Shown in pieces: positions 44,701-54,774 of a stretch of 64,000 bases of DNA. Where the stretch lies: contig CAZCVE010000001.1 in assembly GCA_964502175.1 (NCBI GenBank), forward strand, positions 248,001 to 312,000. Direction: 5' to 3'. A program made the translations under genes and the position numbers. Source of the stretch: JAFLCL01 sp964502175 (GTDB lineage Bacteria; Myxococcota_A; Polyangia; Polyangiales; Sandaracinaceae). The number at the start of each line of letters is the position of its first letter. The stretch's first letter is position 1. Under the pieces are notes generated by a model. That model did not search any database. It worked only from the letters and a program-made list of their open reading frames with translations, and had not been told where the DNA came from.

Positions 44701-45696
44701 CGCCACGAGCGCATCGAGCACCTCCGTCGTGCGACCCGCGCGCGCGCCCGTCGACAGCGCGCCGACGAGCGTCGCCTGCGCGCCCGCCGGATCGTGCAGC
44801 TCGAGCTGACACTGCGCCCGCACGAGCGACAGGCCCACGGCCGCCGACGCGTCCGAGGCGATCGAGCGCTCCACTGCGGCGATCTCTTCGAGCGCGGCGG
44901 CGCACTCTCCGTGCGCGACGAGCACGCGCACGATCTCGGTGCGCGCCAGCGTCGAGCCGCCGCGCGACAGCTCCGCGTAGATCGCGCGCGCCTCGACGAT
45001 CTCGTGCAGCGCGATCAGCCGCGCCGCGAGATCACGCTGGTAGGCCTCACGCGAGGTCGCGTCGGTCGCGGCGGAGACGGCCCTTCGCAGCAGCCACACG
45101 ATCGTGCGCGGTACGCCCGCCGATTCGTTCGTCCCGAAGCGGTCGACCAGCCGCGCATGGAGCGCGTAGCCCGCGGCGGGAGGTGGATCGCGCTCGAGAG
45201 CACGGTCGAGCGCGGCGCGCGCTTCGGCTTCGTACCCGCGCGCGATCGCGATGGCGCCGAGGGCGAGATCGATGGGCACGCCCTCCGCTCCGCGACGTGC
45301 GGCGAGCGCCTGCACGACTGCGTCGAGGCCCGCAGGCTGCGCCGAGGCCCGCTCGAGGAGGCGTCGCACCGCGGCCTCGTCTTCGGGCCGCGCGATCACG
45401 AGCTCGACGTAGCGCGCGATCATGCGGGCCTCGAGATCGGTCGACGCTCCGGGTCGCGTCGCTCCGGGTCGTGTCGCTCCGGGTCGCGTGCCTCCCGGAC
45501 GACGACCTCCAGGCCGCGTGCCTCCGGGGCGGCGCGGCTCGGGGTCTCGCGAGATCGACCAGTCGTCCTGCGCGCGCGACGCCGACGGAAGCGCGATCCC
45601 CGAGATCACGAAGAGTGTGATCGCGAGCGGCCCGACCGACCTCGCGCCGAGCGAGACGAGCCGCCCCGAGAGACGTTCCGTCGCGCCCGCGCTCAT
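41701..45696 (-). CDS. Giant TPR/HEAT-repeat exported protein (1331 residues)
   Basis: A 1331-residue protein. A signal-like helix (VGPLAITLFVISGIALPSASRAQ) is followed by a low-complexity RRPGGTRPGG repeat. Residues from about 90 to 900 are stacked TPR units (AYTRALEIDPDEHEAAWELA, LLEELGREEEALTVLRQVLS), and from about 900 on HEAT-like alternating helices (LPVLLSGLRDGDVGTRASARQVLF). This is a scaffold for protein complexes. It sits between the double-FHA gene and a Cys-rich lipoprotein that ends 8 bases upstream, all on the minus strand. The neighbours suggest a cell-envelope assembly role, but this is inference. Confidence 0.8.
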   Translation of the reverse strand: MSAGATERLSGRLVSLGARSVGPLAITLFVISGIALPSASRAQDDWSISRDPEPRRPGGTRPGGRRPGGTRPGATRPGATRPGASTDLEARMIARYVELVIARPEDEAAVRRLLERASAQPAGLDAVVQALAARRGAEGVPIDLALGAIAIARGYEAEARAALDRALERDPPPAAGYALHARLVDRFGTNESAGVPRTIVWLLRRAVSAATDATSREAYQRDLAARLIALHEIVEARAIYAELSRGGSTLARTEIVRVLVAHGECAAALEEIAAVERSIASDASAAVGLSLVRAQCQLELHDPAGAQATLVGALSTGARAGRTTEVLDALVAAARESDGLAALEVELAHRGAGAALHRGIVLEELGREEEALTVLRQVLSRSPRDAETRQRVVRLLARNGRMAESLDEQRALARLFPERIALTLELASALRDQGQAAEALAVLDRTRARARNDRTALFLLIEAYSRLGARDRVLATLEAIVRASPNDPRALVALANELLDSRDSDDRERALALVERVAASNDVLGHVEAARALANLRVFDRAFEHLEAAARLAPESPEVLDAQADLFERANRDEDAERALLTRVRLAGASDDATVRQSGMDAETRLVASWHRRGLLARMLPELQQRHAAGDASAGRMLADAQRRTHDLAGSLATLTALSARAPDDIRLVSSLARLHHELGDYDAEVRALLRLAELEPARAGWHMSRLVELALATYRDEDAIRFADEASRRAIDDASLFVRIGRLHARRRDPERAAQAYTRALEIDPDEHEAAWELASLERERGNVRRALDLQLSILERSRDDELRERAGRAVLETARADGSEAALEPRLLALALAHGDAPVFRRLALTLYGSLSGAARARSDDAELERWVSRALPVLLSGLRDGDVGTRASARQVLFQHPVPGAASALLALVSEEGTEATVRLDALAAAVRVVSRSDLPALRALLGSSSETIAIFALHALVRVLAGDTRSVAERTRLLAEARERGGRVADHAWALSLLLGSAAGPELRSAPPRSATATWLVAWHAAAIATDAAPAPPAPLLAFIHRRGSTRGREDLILHTALELGASGPVDDTILDELAIRALGTRDANARVAERVLVSSSLPALSCAPILARHDTLETWLARVLEACPDEARDTGRVSRALVRAVGAIPEAAVPGALVHLAGDLELREILQPVALALAARVMPIGSASPEVARALVALAALVPAVLPSSAWQELLTSEDRGVRATAALHAPVPDLGPLLVSRVEEDEAWTVRRSALLRLASVPIERALGERALAAGLADPAAFVRSAALALAEAQLPPDAVCARATAALDDPDPVVATAARAMAGERCAR

Positions 45697-45703
45697 CGCG
45701 GTC

Positions 45704-46597
45704 TCACGGCTGGCAGAAGCCGCCGAGGGCTCCGTCGCAGTTCGTCATCGACGCGGGACAGTCTGCGCCCGTGCCGCACGGGATGAGGCACGTGCTCATC
45801 TGGCACGACCCGCTGAAGAGCCCCGTCGCGCTCGTCGCGCCGATCGGCGCGCAGTCGCCGTCCACCGTGCACGTCGTCATCGCGACGCCCGCGCGCTGCT
45901 GCGTGCACGACGCGCCGCCACCCGGCACGCAGTGCGTGCCGTCGCAGCGGTATCCCGCCGAGCACTCGGAGGTGTCGGCGCACGTCGGCAGACAGACGTT
46001 CTCGAGGGGCTCTTCGATTCCGTCGCGGCGCACGCAGTCGCCGAAGTTCTCGCCGCCCGAGCCGCGACAGTCGAGGTTCGTGTTGCACGGCGCGCAGAGG
46101 CCCGGCGCGTACGCGACGCAGCGGCCGAGCGCGACGTCGCAGATCGGCACCGCACCGCCGCACGACGTCGAGGCCTCGCACTCGAGGCACACGCCCGCGC
46201 GACAGAACGGCGTCGCGCCGTCGCACGTCGTCGAGTCGCACGGATCAGGCAGCGGCGCGTCGGGCGGCGCGTCGACGGGGCCCACGTCGGCGGGTCCCCC
46301 ATCGGTCGGTCCGGCATCCGGCGGCGCGCCGCGCATGCACACGCCGCTCGTGCAGACCTCCATCGGTCCGCACGTCATCGAGCACGGCCGGTAGCAGCGT
46401 CCATCGAGGCAGACGTCGTCTTCGTCCTCGCAAGGCTGGTCGTCGGTGCACTCGATGCCCGCGTCGATGTCGAGCGGCGGGAACGTGGGCACGCCGCTGT
46501 CGCAGCCGAGCCCCATCGTGAGCGACGAGGCCAGGAGCGCGCCGAGCACGGCCGAACGAAGGATGCACACCGAGGAGCGAGACGAGGACGAAGGCAT
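45704..46597 (-). CDS. Cys-rich lipoprotein
   Basis: A 297-residue protein starting MPSSSSRSS (ATG 46597; an upstream ATG at 46615 is possible). A lipoprotein signal ends MGLGC. The mature region has more than 25 Cys with recurring CDGATPFCRAGVC, CADTSECSAGYRCDG and CTVDGDC patterns, resembling small disulphide-knotted repeats of myxobacterial surface proteins. A Pro/Asp linker lies near residue 105. It is likely exposed at the outer surface. Its stop lies 8 bases before the start of the TPR/HEAT gene, so they are probably co-transcribed. Confidence 0.78.
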   Translation of the reverse strand: MPSSSSRSSVCILRSAVLGALLASSLTMGLGCDSGVPTFPPLDIDAGIECTDDQPCEDEDDVCLDGRCYRPCSMTCGPMEVCTSGVCMRGAPPDAGPTDGGPADVGPVDAPPDAPLPDPCDSTTCDGATPFCRAGVCLECEASTSCGGAVPICDVALGRCVAYAPGLCAPCNTNLDCRGSGGENFGDCVRRDGIEEPLENVCLPTCADTSECSAGYRCDGTHCVPGGGASCTQQRAGVAMTTCTVDGDCAPIGATSATGLFSGSCQMSTCLIPCGTGADCPASMTNCDGALGGFCQP

Positions 46598-46680
46598 CGT
46601 CGGGGAGGCTAACACGGCCCCCCGCGAGAGCGTGGGGCGCGCGAGCGCAGCCTCACGTCCCTGCTACTGTCGCGCCCCTC

Positions 46681-48889
<2,209 letters not shown>

Positions 48890-48899
48890 TCCGATCGGT

Positions 48900-50705
48900 T
48901 CAAATCCCCGCGCCGACGGAGCGGCCTCGCTCCTCGTCGTCGAGGGCCTCGGCGATCTTCAGGTACTGCTTCGGATCGAACGCCGAGAGGCGCTCGGCGC
49001 CCACGGCCGCGAGGAGACTGCGCGACGTGACGTCGAGCGGATCGAGCCCCGAGAGGCGCGAGGTCAGCGCGCGCGCGACCACCTCCGGCAGCTGCGCATG
49101 GAGCGCCATCACGTCGCTCGGGATCGGATCGCTCACCGCCAGCGCGTGGAGCTCGTCGTAGTCCGATCCCAGGTGCCAGATGCCTCCGTCGTCGCGACGC
49201 CAGCCGAACACTCCGCCCACGTCGGCGGCGCCCGAGCGCAGCGAGTCGACGACGGCCGGATAGCTCCCGACCATGAGCTGCTCTCCGAGATCGAGATCCG
49301 GATCGATCCCGCGCGCGCGGAGCACGCGGCGCGGCATCAAGAAGCCCGCCGCGGACCACGGATCGATCCACGCCGCGCGGCGCTTGCGGAGGAACCGACG
49401 CTCGAGCGCGTGCACGCGGCGCGTGTGCGCGAGGAGCACCGACACGTACGAGTTCGCGCCGCCGCGCACCGACACCAACCGACCGGTGACGAGCCCCGCC
49501 GCGGCCGCGCGAACGAACGGCGCGGGCGCCATCCACGCGACCTCGACGCGTCGCGCGCGCAGCGCCGCGAACAGCTCGTCGTAGCCTCCGAAGCGCAGCA
49601 CCACGACGGGCACGCCGAGCGCGCGCGCGAGGGTCTCGCCGATGCCCGGATCGTGAAAGCTCGCCGCGACCGGCACCACGCCGAAGCGCAGCGCGTGGAG
49701 GCCGTGCGCGATCATCGCGTGCACCCCGTGCGGCGACGGCGTCATCACGAACGGATCGGGCGCGGGCGGCGGCGGCCGCTCGGTGAGCCTGTCGTCGTCG
49801 TCGAGCGGCGTCGGAGACGAAGGCGGCGGCGCGTCGTCGTCGCCGATCGCGAGGTCCACCGAGATCGGCTCGACGAGGTCGGTCGGTTCGTCTTTCTCGC
49901 GACCGAGCGCGGTGGCGATCGCGCGGCGCATCTCGAGCATCGTCGGCCAGCGGTAGCGGCGATCGGGCTCGAGCGCGCGCTCCATCACCTCGATGAACGC
50001 GCGCGGCGCGAGCGCGGGTAGATCGCCGAAGCGCGCCGCCATGCGATCGCCGCGCTCGAGGACGTCGGCCGACGACGTCGCGAACGGTCGCGCGCCCGTG
50101 AGGCACTCGAGCCACGTCACCGCGATCGCCCAGACGTCCGCGCGCGCGTCGAGCGTCTCGCCTTCGCGCAGCTGCTCGGGAGCGAGGTAGCCGCGCGATC
50201 GATCGTGCCGCGTCGCGGCGAACACCGCGCCGATCGCGAAGTCGCCGATCTTCGGCACGAGCGTGTCGCCCACGCGCGCGAGGAACACGTTCGAAGGCTT
50301 CACGTCGCGGTGCACGATGTCGGCGGCGTGCGCGGCGCTCAGCGCGTCCATGATCGGCAGGAGCGCGTCGGCCGTCTCGTCGAGCGACAGCGGCGCGCGA
50401 CGGATGCGATCGCGGAGCGTCTCGCCGCGGAGCAGCTCGGCGACGAGGAAGAGCGTGCCGTCGGCGGTCGTCTCCGCGTCCATCACGGTGATCGCGTGCG
50501 TGTGCACCAAGCGCGCGGCCGCGCGGAGCTCGCTCAAGATCGCATCGCGATCCGACTGCGCCTCGAGCGCGAGGACCTTGAGGGCGACGCTGCGCTGCGT
50601 CCACGCGTGCTCGGCCTCGTAGACCACCCCCGCGCTGCCCCGGCCGATCTCGCGGACGAGTCGGAACTTCCCCAGCGCGCTCCCGGATCGCACATCTGCC
50701 GGCAT
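48900..50705 (-). CDS. Ser/Thr protein kinase fused to a PhnD-like binding domain
   Basis: A 601-residue protein. The kinase (residues 12-270) has the Gly-rich loop IGRGSAGVVYEA, ATP Lys43 in ALKVL, catalytic HRDVKPSN (residues 132-139), and GDFAIG at 154-159. The metal-binding DFG is DFA, so activity may be altered. An acidic linker (about residues 280-340) leads to a PhnD-like periplasmic-binding-protein fold (about 350-600; VVVLRFGGYDELFAAL, APAPFVRAAAAG, DPWSAAGFLMP). No membrane helix is evident, so the binding domain would face the cytosol. Fusion to a solute-binding fold suggests ligand-gated signalling. Confidence 0.88.
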   Translation of the reverse strand: MPADVRSGSALGKFRLVREIGRGSAGVVYEAEHAWTQRSVALKVLALEAQSDRDAILSELRAAARLVHTHAITVMDAETTADGTLFLVAELLRGETLRDRIRRAPLSLDETADALLPIMDALSAAHAADIVHRDVKPSNVFLARVGDTLVPKIGDFAIGAVFAATRHDRSRGYLAPEQLREGETLDARADVWAIAVTWLECLTGARPFATSSADVLERGDRMAARFGDLPALAPRAFIEVMERALEPDRRYRWPTMLEMRRAIATALGREKDEPTDLVEPISVDLAIGDDDAPPPSSPTPLDDDDRLTERPPPPAPDPFVMTPSPHGVHAMIAHGLHALRFGVVPVAASFHDPGIGETLARALGVPVVVLRFGGYDELFAALRARRVEVAWMAPAPFVRAAAAGLVTGRLVSVRGGANSYVSVLLAHTRRVHALERRFLRKRRAAWIDPWSAAGFLMPRRVLRARGIDPDLDLGEQLMVGSYPAVVDSLRSGAADVGGVFGWRRDDGGIWHLGSDYDELHALAVSDPIPSDVMALHAQLPEVVARALTSRLSGLDPLDVTSRSLLAAVGAERLSAFDPKQYLKIAEALDDEERGRSVGAGI

Positions 50706-50796
50706 CGACGGCGGAGTCTATCCGCGCACCCCACGCGCCGTAGAGACGGAAGCGAACACACACGCAAGCGACGGAAACGATTCGGGAGACGGAAGC

Positions 50797-50822
50797 GAAA
50801 AGCCCCGACCGGAGTCGGGGCT
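50797..50822 (-). terminator. Terminator of the histone-like gene
   Basis: AGCCCCGAC and GTCGGGGCT pair around CGGA (50801-50822). On the minus strand the stem is followed by TTTTCGC. It lies about 115 bases downstream of the histone H1-like gene stop, a normal distance, and would separate it from the kinase gene. Confidence 0.75.
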
Positions 50823-50938
50823 TGTTCGCCGGACGACGCTGTCGTCGTCTCGCGCTCTACACCTTGTTTCTCTGCCTACTGCGGGTCGCCTCGGGTCGGC
50901 GCCCAGGACTCGAGAACGTCGGTGGGAGCGACTCGGGC

Positions 50939-51196
50939 TCAGCTGCCCGAGAGAAGGCTCGTCGTCCCCACGTCCGGGGTCGTCGCCTTCTTGGCCTTGG
51001 GGGCCTTCTTGGCCTTCGGGGCGGCCTTTGCCGCCTTCGGGGCGGCAGCCTTTGGGGCAGCCTTCTTGGCAGCCTTCTTGGTCGCCTTCTTGGCGGCCTT
51101 CTTGGTCGCCTTCTTGGCGGCCTTCTTCGGCGCCTTCTTCGCCGCCTTCTTCGCAACCTTCTTCGCCGCCTTCTTCGCCGTCTTCTTCGCTGCCAT
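50939..51196 (-). CDS. Histone H1-like Lys/Ala-rich DNA-binding protein
   Basis: An 85-residue protein starting MAAKKTAKK with AGGAGG upstream. Nearly all of it is AAKK/KKAAKKA repeats followed by PKAAKAAPKAKKAPKAKK and a short TTPDVGTTSLLSGS end. Sequence is like the tail of histone H1 and bacterial Hc1-type proteins, which coat DNA through charge. It has its own promoter region and terminator, so it is likely a highly expressed monocistronic gene. Confidence 0.85.
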   Translation of the reverse strand: MAAKKTAKKAAKKVAKKAAKKAPKKAAKKATKKAAKKATKKAAKKAAPKAAAPKAAKAAPKAKKAPKAKKATTPDVGTTSLLSGS

Positions 51197-51579
51197 TTGG
51201 AACCTCCTAGAGGGGTGGGTCACGAGGACCACAGGATGACGTACCGTATTGTCACGTCACGGCACGCGTCAAGCAGAAGCAACACATAATTTATATCTAA
51301 CTTCAGCGATAAAGAGATCGTAATCGTCTAACAGTGAAGTAACCAAGCGAAAACACACCGCTTTTTCCTATGGTCACTGCCCTACAAAAAACGCCAAGAA
51401 AAACCTGTGGACCACTCGCCGGAGCGATCTCGACCCCTCTTCGAGCCCCTCGGCGGCCGGCCGGACGGCCGATTCGAGTCCCCAAACGGAGACGAAGGCA
51501 GGCGACGGCGAGCACCACGCGAAAAACCCATGGAACCGACCCCCACCGGTGCTCTAGAACCAGCCCTCCGGAGGTCGAC
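51197..51579. other. 383-base intergenic region, AT-rich for this genome
   Basis: Between the divergent histone-like and OmpA-family genes. The part around 51240-51410 is far lower in GC than the surroundings (for example ACATAATTTATATC and TTTTTCCTATGG). It holds the histone gene promoter (below) and probably that of the OmpA-family gene nearer 51540. No gene seen. Confidence 0.6.
51245..51272 (-). promoter_or_regulatory. Sigma70-like promoter for the histone-like gene
   Basis: Read on the minus strand, TTGACG (51272-51267) and AATACG (51250-51245) are separated by 16 bases and lie about 50 bases ahead of the start at 51196. The flanking DNA is AT-rich, as is common for strong promoters in GC-rich genomes. 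This is a pattern match, not a mapped start. Confidence 0.5.
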
Positions 51580-52398
51580 ATGAAGCGCTCCTTTTCTCCT
51601 GTGGTCGGCATGCTCGCCGCCTGCGTTCTCCTCGGCGGATCCGCGGCGTGTGGGCGCGGAGAGGACGAATACCAACTGCAGGTCCGTCGCGTGGCCGAGC
51701 TCGAGGGCCAGCTGCGTGACTCGCAGGCGCACGGCACCGAGCTCGAGGGCCGTCTCCGCGACGTGGAAGGCCGCAACAACGAGCTGATCTCGCGTCTGGA
51801 AGCGCTCGGCCAGGACGTGGAGAGCCTCCGCTCGGAGCGCACCGAGCTGACGACGAGCCTCACCGACACGCAGCGCGCCCTCGAAGAGCTGCGCGCGCGC
51901 GAGGCCCAGCAGCAGGCGCGCTTGGCGACGTTCCGACAGATGCTCGAGCGCTTCCGCGCGATGATGGAGTCGGGCCGCCTGCGCGTGCGCGTCGTGCGCA
52001 ACCGCATGGTCGTCGAGCTGCCGGACAACGTGCTCTTCGACTCGGGCGAGTCGGAGCTCAAGGCCGAGGGACAAGCGACGCTGCTCGAGGTCGTGCAGAT
52101 CCTCCGCACGATCGACAACCGTCAGTTCCAGGTCGCCGGCCACACGGACAACGTGCCGATCCGATCGCGCCGCTTCCCCTCGAACTGGGAGCTCTCGACG
52201 GCGCGCGCCGTCACGGTCGCGCGCTTCATGATCGACAACGGCATGCCCGGCGATCGCATCTCGGCCGCGGGCTACGCGGAGACGCAGCCGATCGATCTCG
52301 CCGACACGCCCGAGGGCCGCTCGCGCAACCGACGCATCGAGATCGCGCTCCAGCCGAACCTCGACGAGCTCCCCGATCTCTCGTCGCTCACGCAGTAA
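51580..52398 (+). CDS. OmpA-family lipoprotein with coiled coil
   Basis: A 272-residue protein starting ATG 51580 with GGAGG upstream. A lipoprotein signal ends GSAAC, then a coiled coil of about 100 residues (LQVRRVAELEGQLRDSQ, EALGQDVESLRSERTEL). A C-terminal OmpA/peptidoglycan-binding domain follows with LFDSGESELKAEG, VAGHTDNVPIRS, NWELSTARA and GYAETQP. It anchors the outer membrane to peptidoglycan. The coiled coil is a spacer or partner-binding segment. It resembles Pal-type or MotB-like C-domains, without a Tol neighbourhood. Confidence 0.9.
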   Translation: MKRSFSPVVGMLAACVLLGGSAACGRGEDEYQLQVRRVAELEGQLRDSQAHGTELEGRLRDVEGRNNELISRLEALGQDVESLRSERTELTTSLTDTQRALEELRAREAQQQARLATFRQMLERFRAMMESGRLRVRVVRNRMVVELPDNVLFDSGESELKAEGQATLLEVVQILRTIDNRQFQVAGHTDNVPIRSRRFPSNWELSTARAVTVARFMIDNGMPGDRISAAGYAETQPIDLADTPEGRSRNRRIEIALQPNLDELPDLSSLTQ

Positions 52399-52423
52399 CT
52401 CGGGCCCCGCCGCGAGCCGCTCC

Positions 52424-53335
52424 ATGCGAACGGTCACGCGGGTCGCCGCGTTCGACGTCGGCAGCAACACCGTGTTGTGTCTCGTGGCCGAGCGCGCCCT
52501 CGATGGCTCGCTCGGCCGCGTCGTCGATCGCGCCACGATCACGGGCCTCGGACGCGGCGCGTTCGCCGAGGGCAAGCTCGACGACGGCGCGATCGCGCGC
52601 ACGCTCGCGGCCCTCCGCGCGCACGCCGAGCAAGCGCGCGCGCTCGGCGCGAGCAGGCTCGTAGGCGTCGGCACGAGCGCGCTCCGCGACGCGCGCGATC
52701 GTGATCGGTTCGTCGATCGCGCGAGAGAGATCCTCGATCGCTTCGACGTGATCAGCGGCGACGACGAGGCGCGGCTCACGTTCGACGGCGCGGCCGCGGG
52801 GCTGACGATCGACGGCGAGCGCACGGTGCTCGACATCGGCGGCGGCTCGACCGAGATCGCGATCGGCACCGAACGCGCGACGCGTCGCACGAGCCTCCAG
52901 CTCGGATCGGTGCGCCTCTTCGAGCGACGCCTCGCGAGCGATCCGCCCTCGCGTGCGGAGCTCGACCTCCTGCGCGACGACGTCGAGCGCGCGCTCGATC
53001 AGCACGCGATCGCGGACCTGCCTCCGATCCTCGCGCTCGCGGGCACGGCGACCACCGTGGCGTGCGTCGCCCGCTCGATCCCGTGGCCGGAGATCGATCG
53101 CGTCCACGGCACGGTGCTGTCGCGCCACGAGATCGAAGACGTGGCGCGCACCCTCGCCGCGAGGTCGAGCGGAGCCCGCCGCGCCGATCCGCACATCGAG
53201 CCCGCGCGCGCCGACGTGCTCGTCGCCGGCGCGATCCTGTTCGCCCGCGTCGTCGCCCGTGGCACGAGCGATCGCGTGACGATCTCGGACGGCGGCCTCC
53301 GCTGGGCGCTGGCGGCCGAGGCGCTCGGGCCCTGA
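52424..53335 (+). CDS. Ppx/GppA-type phosphatase
   Basis: A 303-residue protein of the exopolyphosphatase/guanosine-pentaphosphatase family: AAFDVGSNTVLCLVAE near the start, VISGDDEARLTFDGA, LDIGGGSTEIAIG, and LAGTATTVACV. At about 300 residues it is the short form, lacking the C-terminal HD-like half of E. coli Ppx. It would hydrolyse polyphosphate or pppGpp. It is 25 bases downstream of the OmpA-family gene, so they could be co-transcribed. Confidence 0.9.
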   Translation: MRTVTRVAAFDVGSNTVLCLVAERALDGSLGRVVDRATITGLGRGAFAEGKLDDGAIARTLAALRAHAEQARALGASRLVGVGTSALRDARDRDRFVDRAREILDRFDVISGDDEARLTFDGAAAGLTIDGERTVLDIGGGSTEIAIGTERATRRTSLQLGSVRLFERRLASDPPSRAELDLLRDDVERALDQHAIADLPPILALAGTATTVACVARSIPWPEIDRVHGTVLSRHEIEDVARTLAARSSGARRADPHIEPARADVLVAGAILFARVVARGTSDRVTISDGGLRWALAAEALGP

Positions 53336-53369
53336 CGGCACGCATGCGGATCGTGCTGTGGAGGTCCCC

Positions 53370-53392
53370 GCAAGAATGCCGTACATTCTTGC
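53370..53392. promoter_or_regulatory. Perfect 9-bp-arm palindrome at the start of the DUF4143 gene
   Basis: GCAAGAATG and CATTCTTGC flank CCGTA. The left arm includes the ATG at 53376. If translation starts there the site overlaps the first codons; if it starts at 53394 it lies in the leader. Such palindromes are typical of operators, and the low-GC content of the site stands out. Confidence 0.75.
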
Positions 53393-54557
53393 AATGAGCT
53401 TCACGAGGCTCCTCGCGCTCCCCGAGCGAGGCTCCAGCCTTCTCCTCGGTCCCCGCCAAACTGGCAAGAGCACGCTGGTGCGCGGCTCCCTCCCCGCGGG
53501 GTCGCCCACCTTCGATCTCCTCGAGCACGACACCTTCCTTCGCCTCGCGCGAGATCCGTCGCAGTTCCGCCGTGAGGTGATCGCCGTCGCCAAGGCCGGA
53601 GCAAAGGTCGTCTTCGTGGACGAGGTGCAGCGCGTCCCCGCGCTGCTCGACGAGGTGCACGGCCTGATCGAGAAGCGCGTCGCTCGCTTCGTCCTCACTG
53701 GCTCGAGCGCCCGCAAGCTACGTCGCGGCGGAGCCAACCTCCTCGCGGGGCGGGCCCGCATGCAGCGCCTGCATCCGCTGGTCCTGCGCGAGCTCGGGGA
53801 CGACTTCGATCTCGAGCGCGTCCTTCGCTTCGGCACGCTGCCCGCCGTGGTCTCGTCCGATGAAGAGGACGCCGTCGAGCTGCTCCGCGCCTACGCGGAG
53901 ACGTACCTGCGTGAGGAGATCCAGGCGGAGGCGCTGGTCCGCAACCTGGGCGGCTTCGCTCGCTTCCTCGACATCGCTGCGGCCCAGTCTGGCGACATCC
54001 TCAACTACAGCGCGGTGGGGCGCGATGCCGGGCTGCCCGTCCGCACGGTGCAGGAGTACTTTCAGATCCTGGAGGACACGCTCGTGGGCTATCGCCTCGA
54101 GCCCTGGCGCCGGAGCGCCCGCGCCCGCCTCACGGGACATCCGCGCTTCTACCTCTTCGACACCGGCGTGCGAAACGCTCTCGTGCGCCGTCTCGGCGCC
54201 GAGGTCGACCCGCAGGTCCGCGGCCGCTTGTTCGAACACTTGATCGTCCTCGAGTGCGCACGAGCCCTCGACTACGCGCGATCCGAGGCGCGGCTCTACT
54301 TCTGGCGAACCAACCACGGCGCCGAGGTCGACCTCCTCGTGGAGCGGCACGACACCCTTCGCCTCGCGATCGAGATCAAGAGCACGCGCACCATCTCCGG
54401 GGCAGATCTCTCGGGTCTCCGATCGTTCGCGGAAGAGAACGCCGGAGTCCCCAGGATCGTCGTGTGCGACTCCCCTCGCGAGCACGCCCTCGGCGACGTC
54501 CGCATCGTGCCGTGGCGCTCGTTCCTCACGAACATCGACGAGTGGCTCGGGTCGTGA
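53376..54557 (+). CDS. AAA+ ATPase, DUF4143 family
   Basis: A 393-residue protein. The start at 53376 has GGAGG 11 bases upstream; ATG 53394 (MSFTRLLALP) is an alternative. Walker A is LGPRQTGKST, Walker B VVFVDEVQ, with sensor LTGSSARKLRRGG, then the C-terminal DUF4143 domain with FYLFDTGVRNALV and FWRTNHGAEVDLLVE, IEIKSTRTIS resembling nuclease-like folds. Such ATPases are common, poorly understood, and often stand alone as mobile or stress-linked genes. A palindrome covers its start. Confidence 0.88.
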   Translation: MPYILAMSFTRLLALPERGSSLLLGPRQTGKSTLVRGSLPAGSPTFDLLEHDTFLRLARDPSQFRREVIAVAKAGAKVVFVDEVQRVPALLDEVHGLIEKRVARFVLTGSSARKLRRGGANLLAGRARMQRLHPLVLRELGDDFDLERVLRFGTLPAVVSSDEEDAVELLRAYAETYLREEIQAEALVRNLGGFARFLDIAAAQSGDILNYSAVGRDAGLPVRTVQEYFQILEDTLVGYRLEPWRRSARARLTGHPRFYLFDTGVRNALVRRLGAEVDPQVRGRLFEHLIVLECARALDYARSEARLYFWRTNHGAEVDLLVERHDTLRLAIEIKSTRTISGADLSGLRSFAEENAGVPRIVVCDSPREHALGDVRIVPWRSFLTNIDEWLGS

Positions 54558-54774
54558 CGCGTCGATGGGCGTCGACGCGCCACCCTGGCGGCAGCTCGCC
54601 GTCGTGCGAGAGAGATCTCTCGCGAGGTCCGGCGTCCCTCTCGTGCTTCTTCCTCTCACAACGCCGCGCTGAAGGGAGCCACCGGCTCGGTTGGTCTTTC
54701 GTTCGCCCGCTGCTAGGGTCCGCCGCTTTTTCGAGGCCCTCTCGCTTCGGGAGCCCTCTCTCGGGACACAGCGC

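Noticed and set aside
40612..45786. Plus-strand open frame of about 1724 codons over the FHA and TPR/HEAT genes
   Set aside because: Composition is Arg/Glu/Ala/His shadow of the minus-strand genes, which have coherent TPR and FHA motifs.
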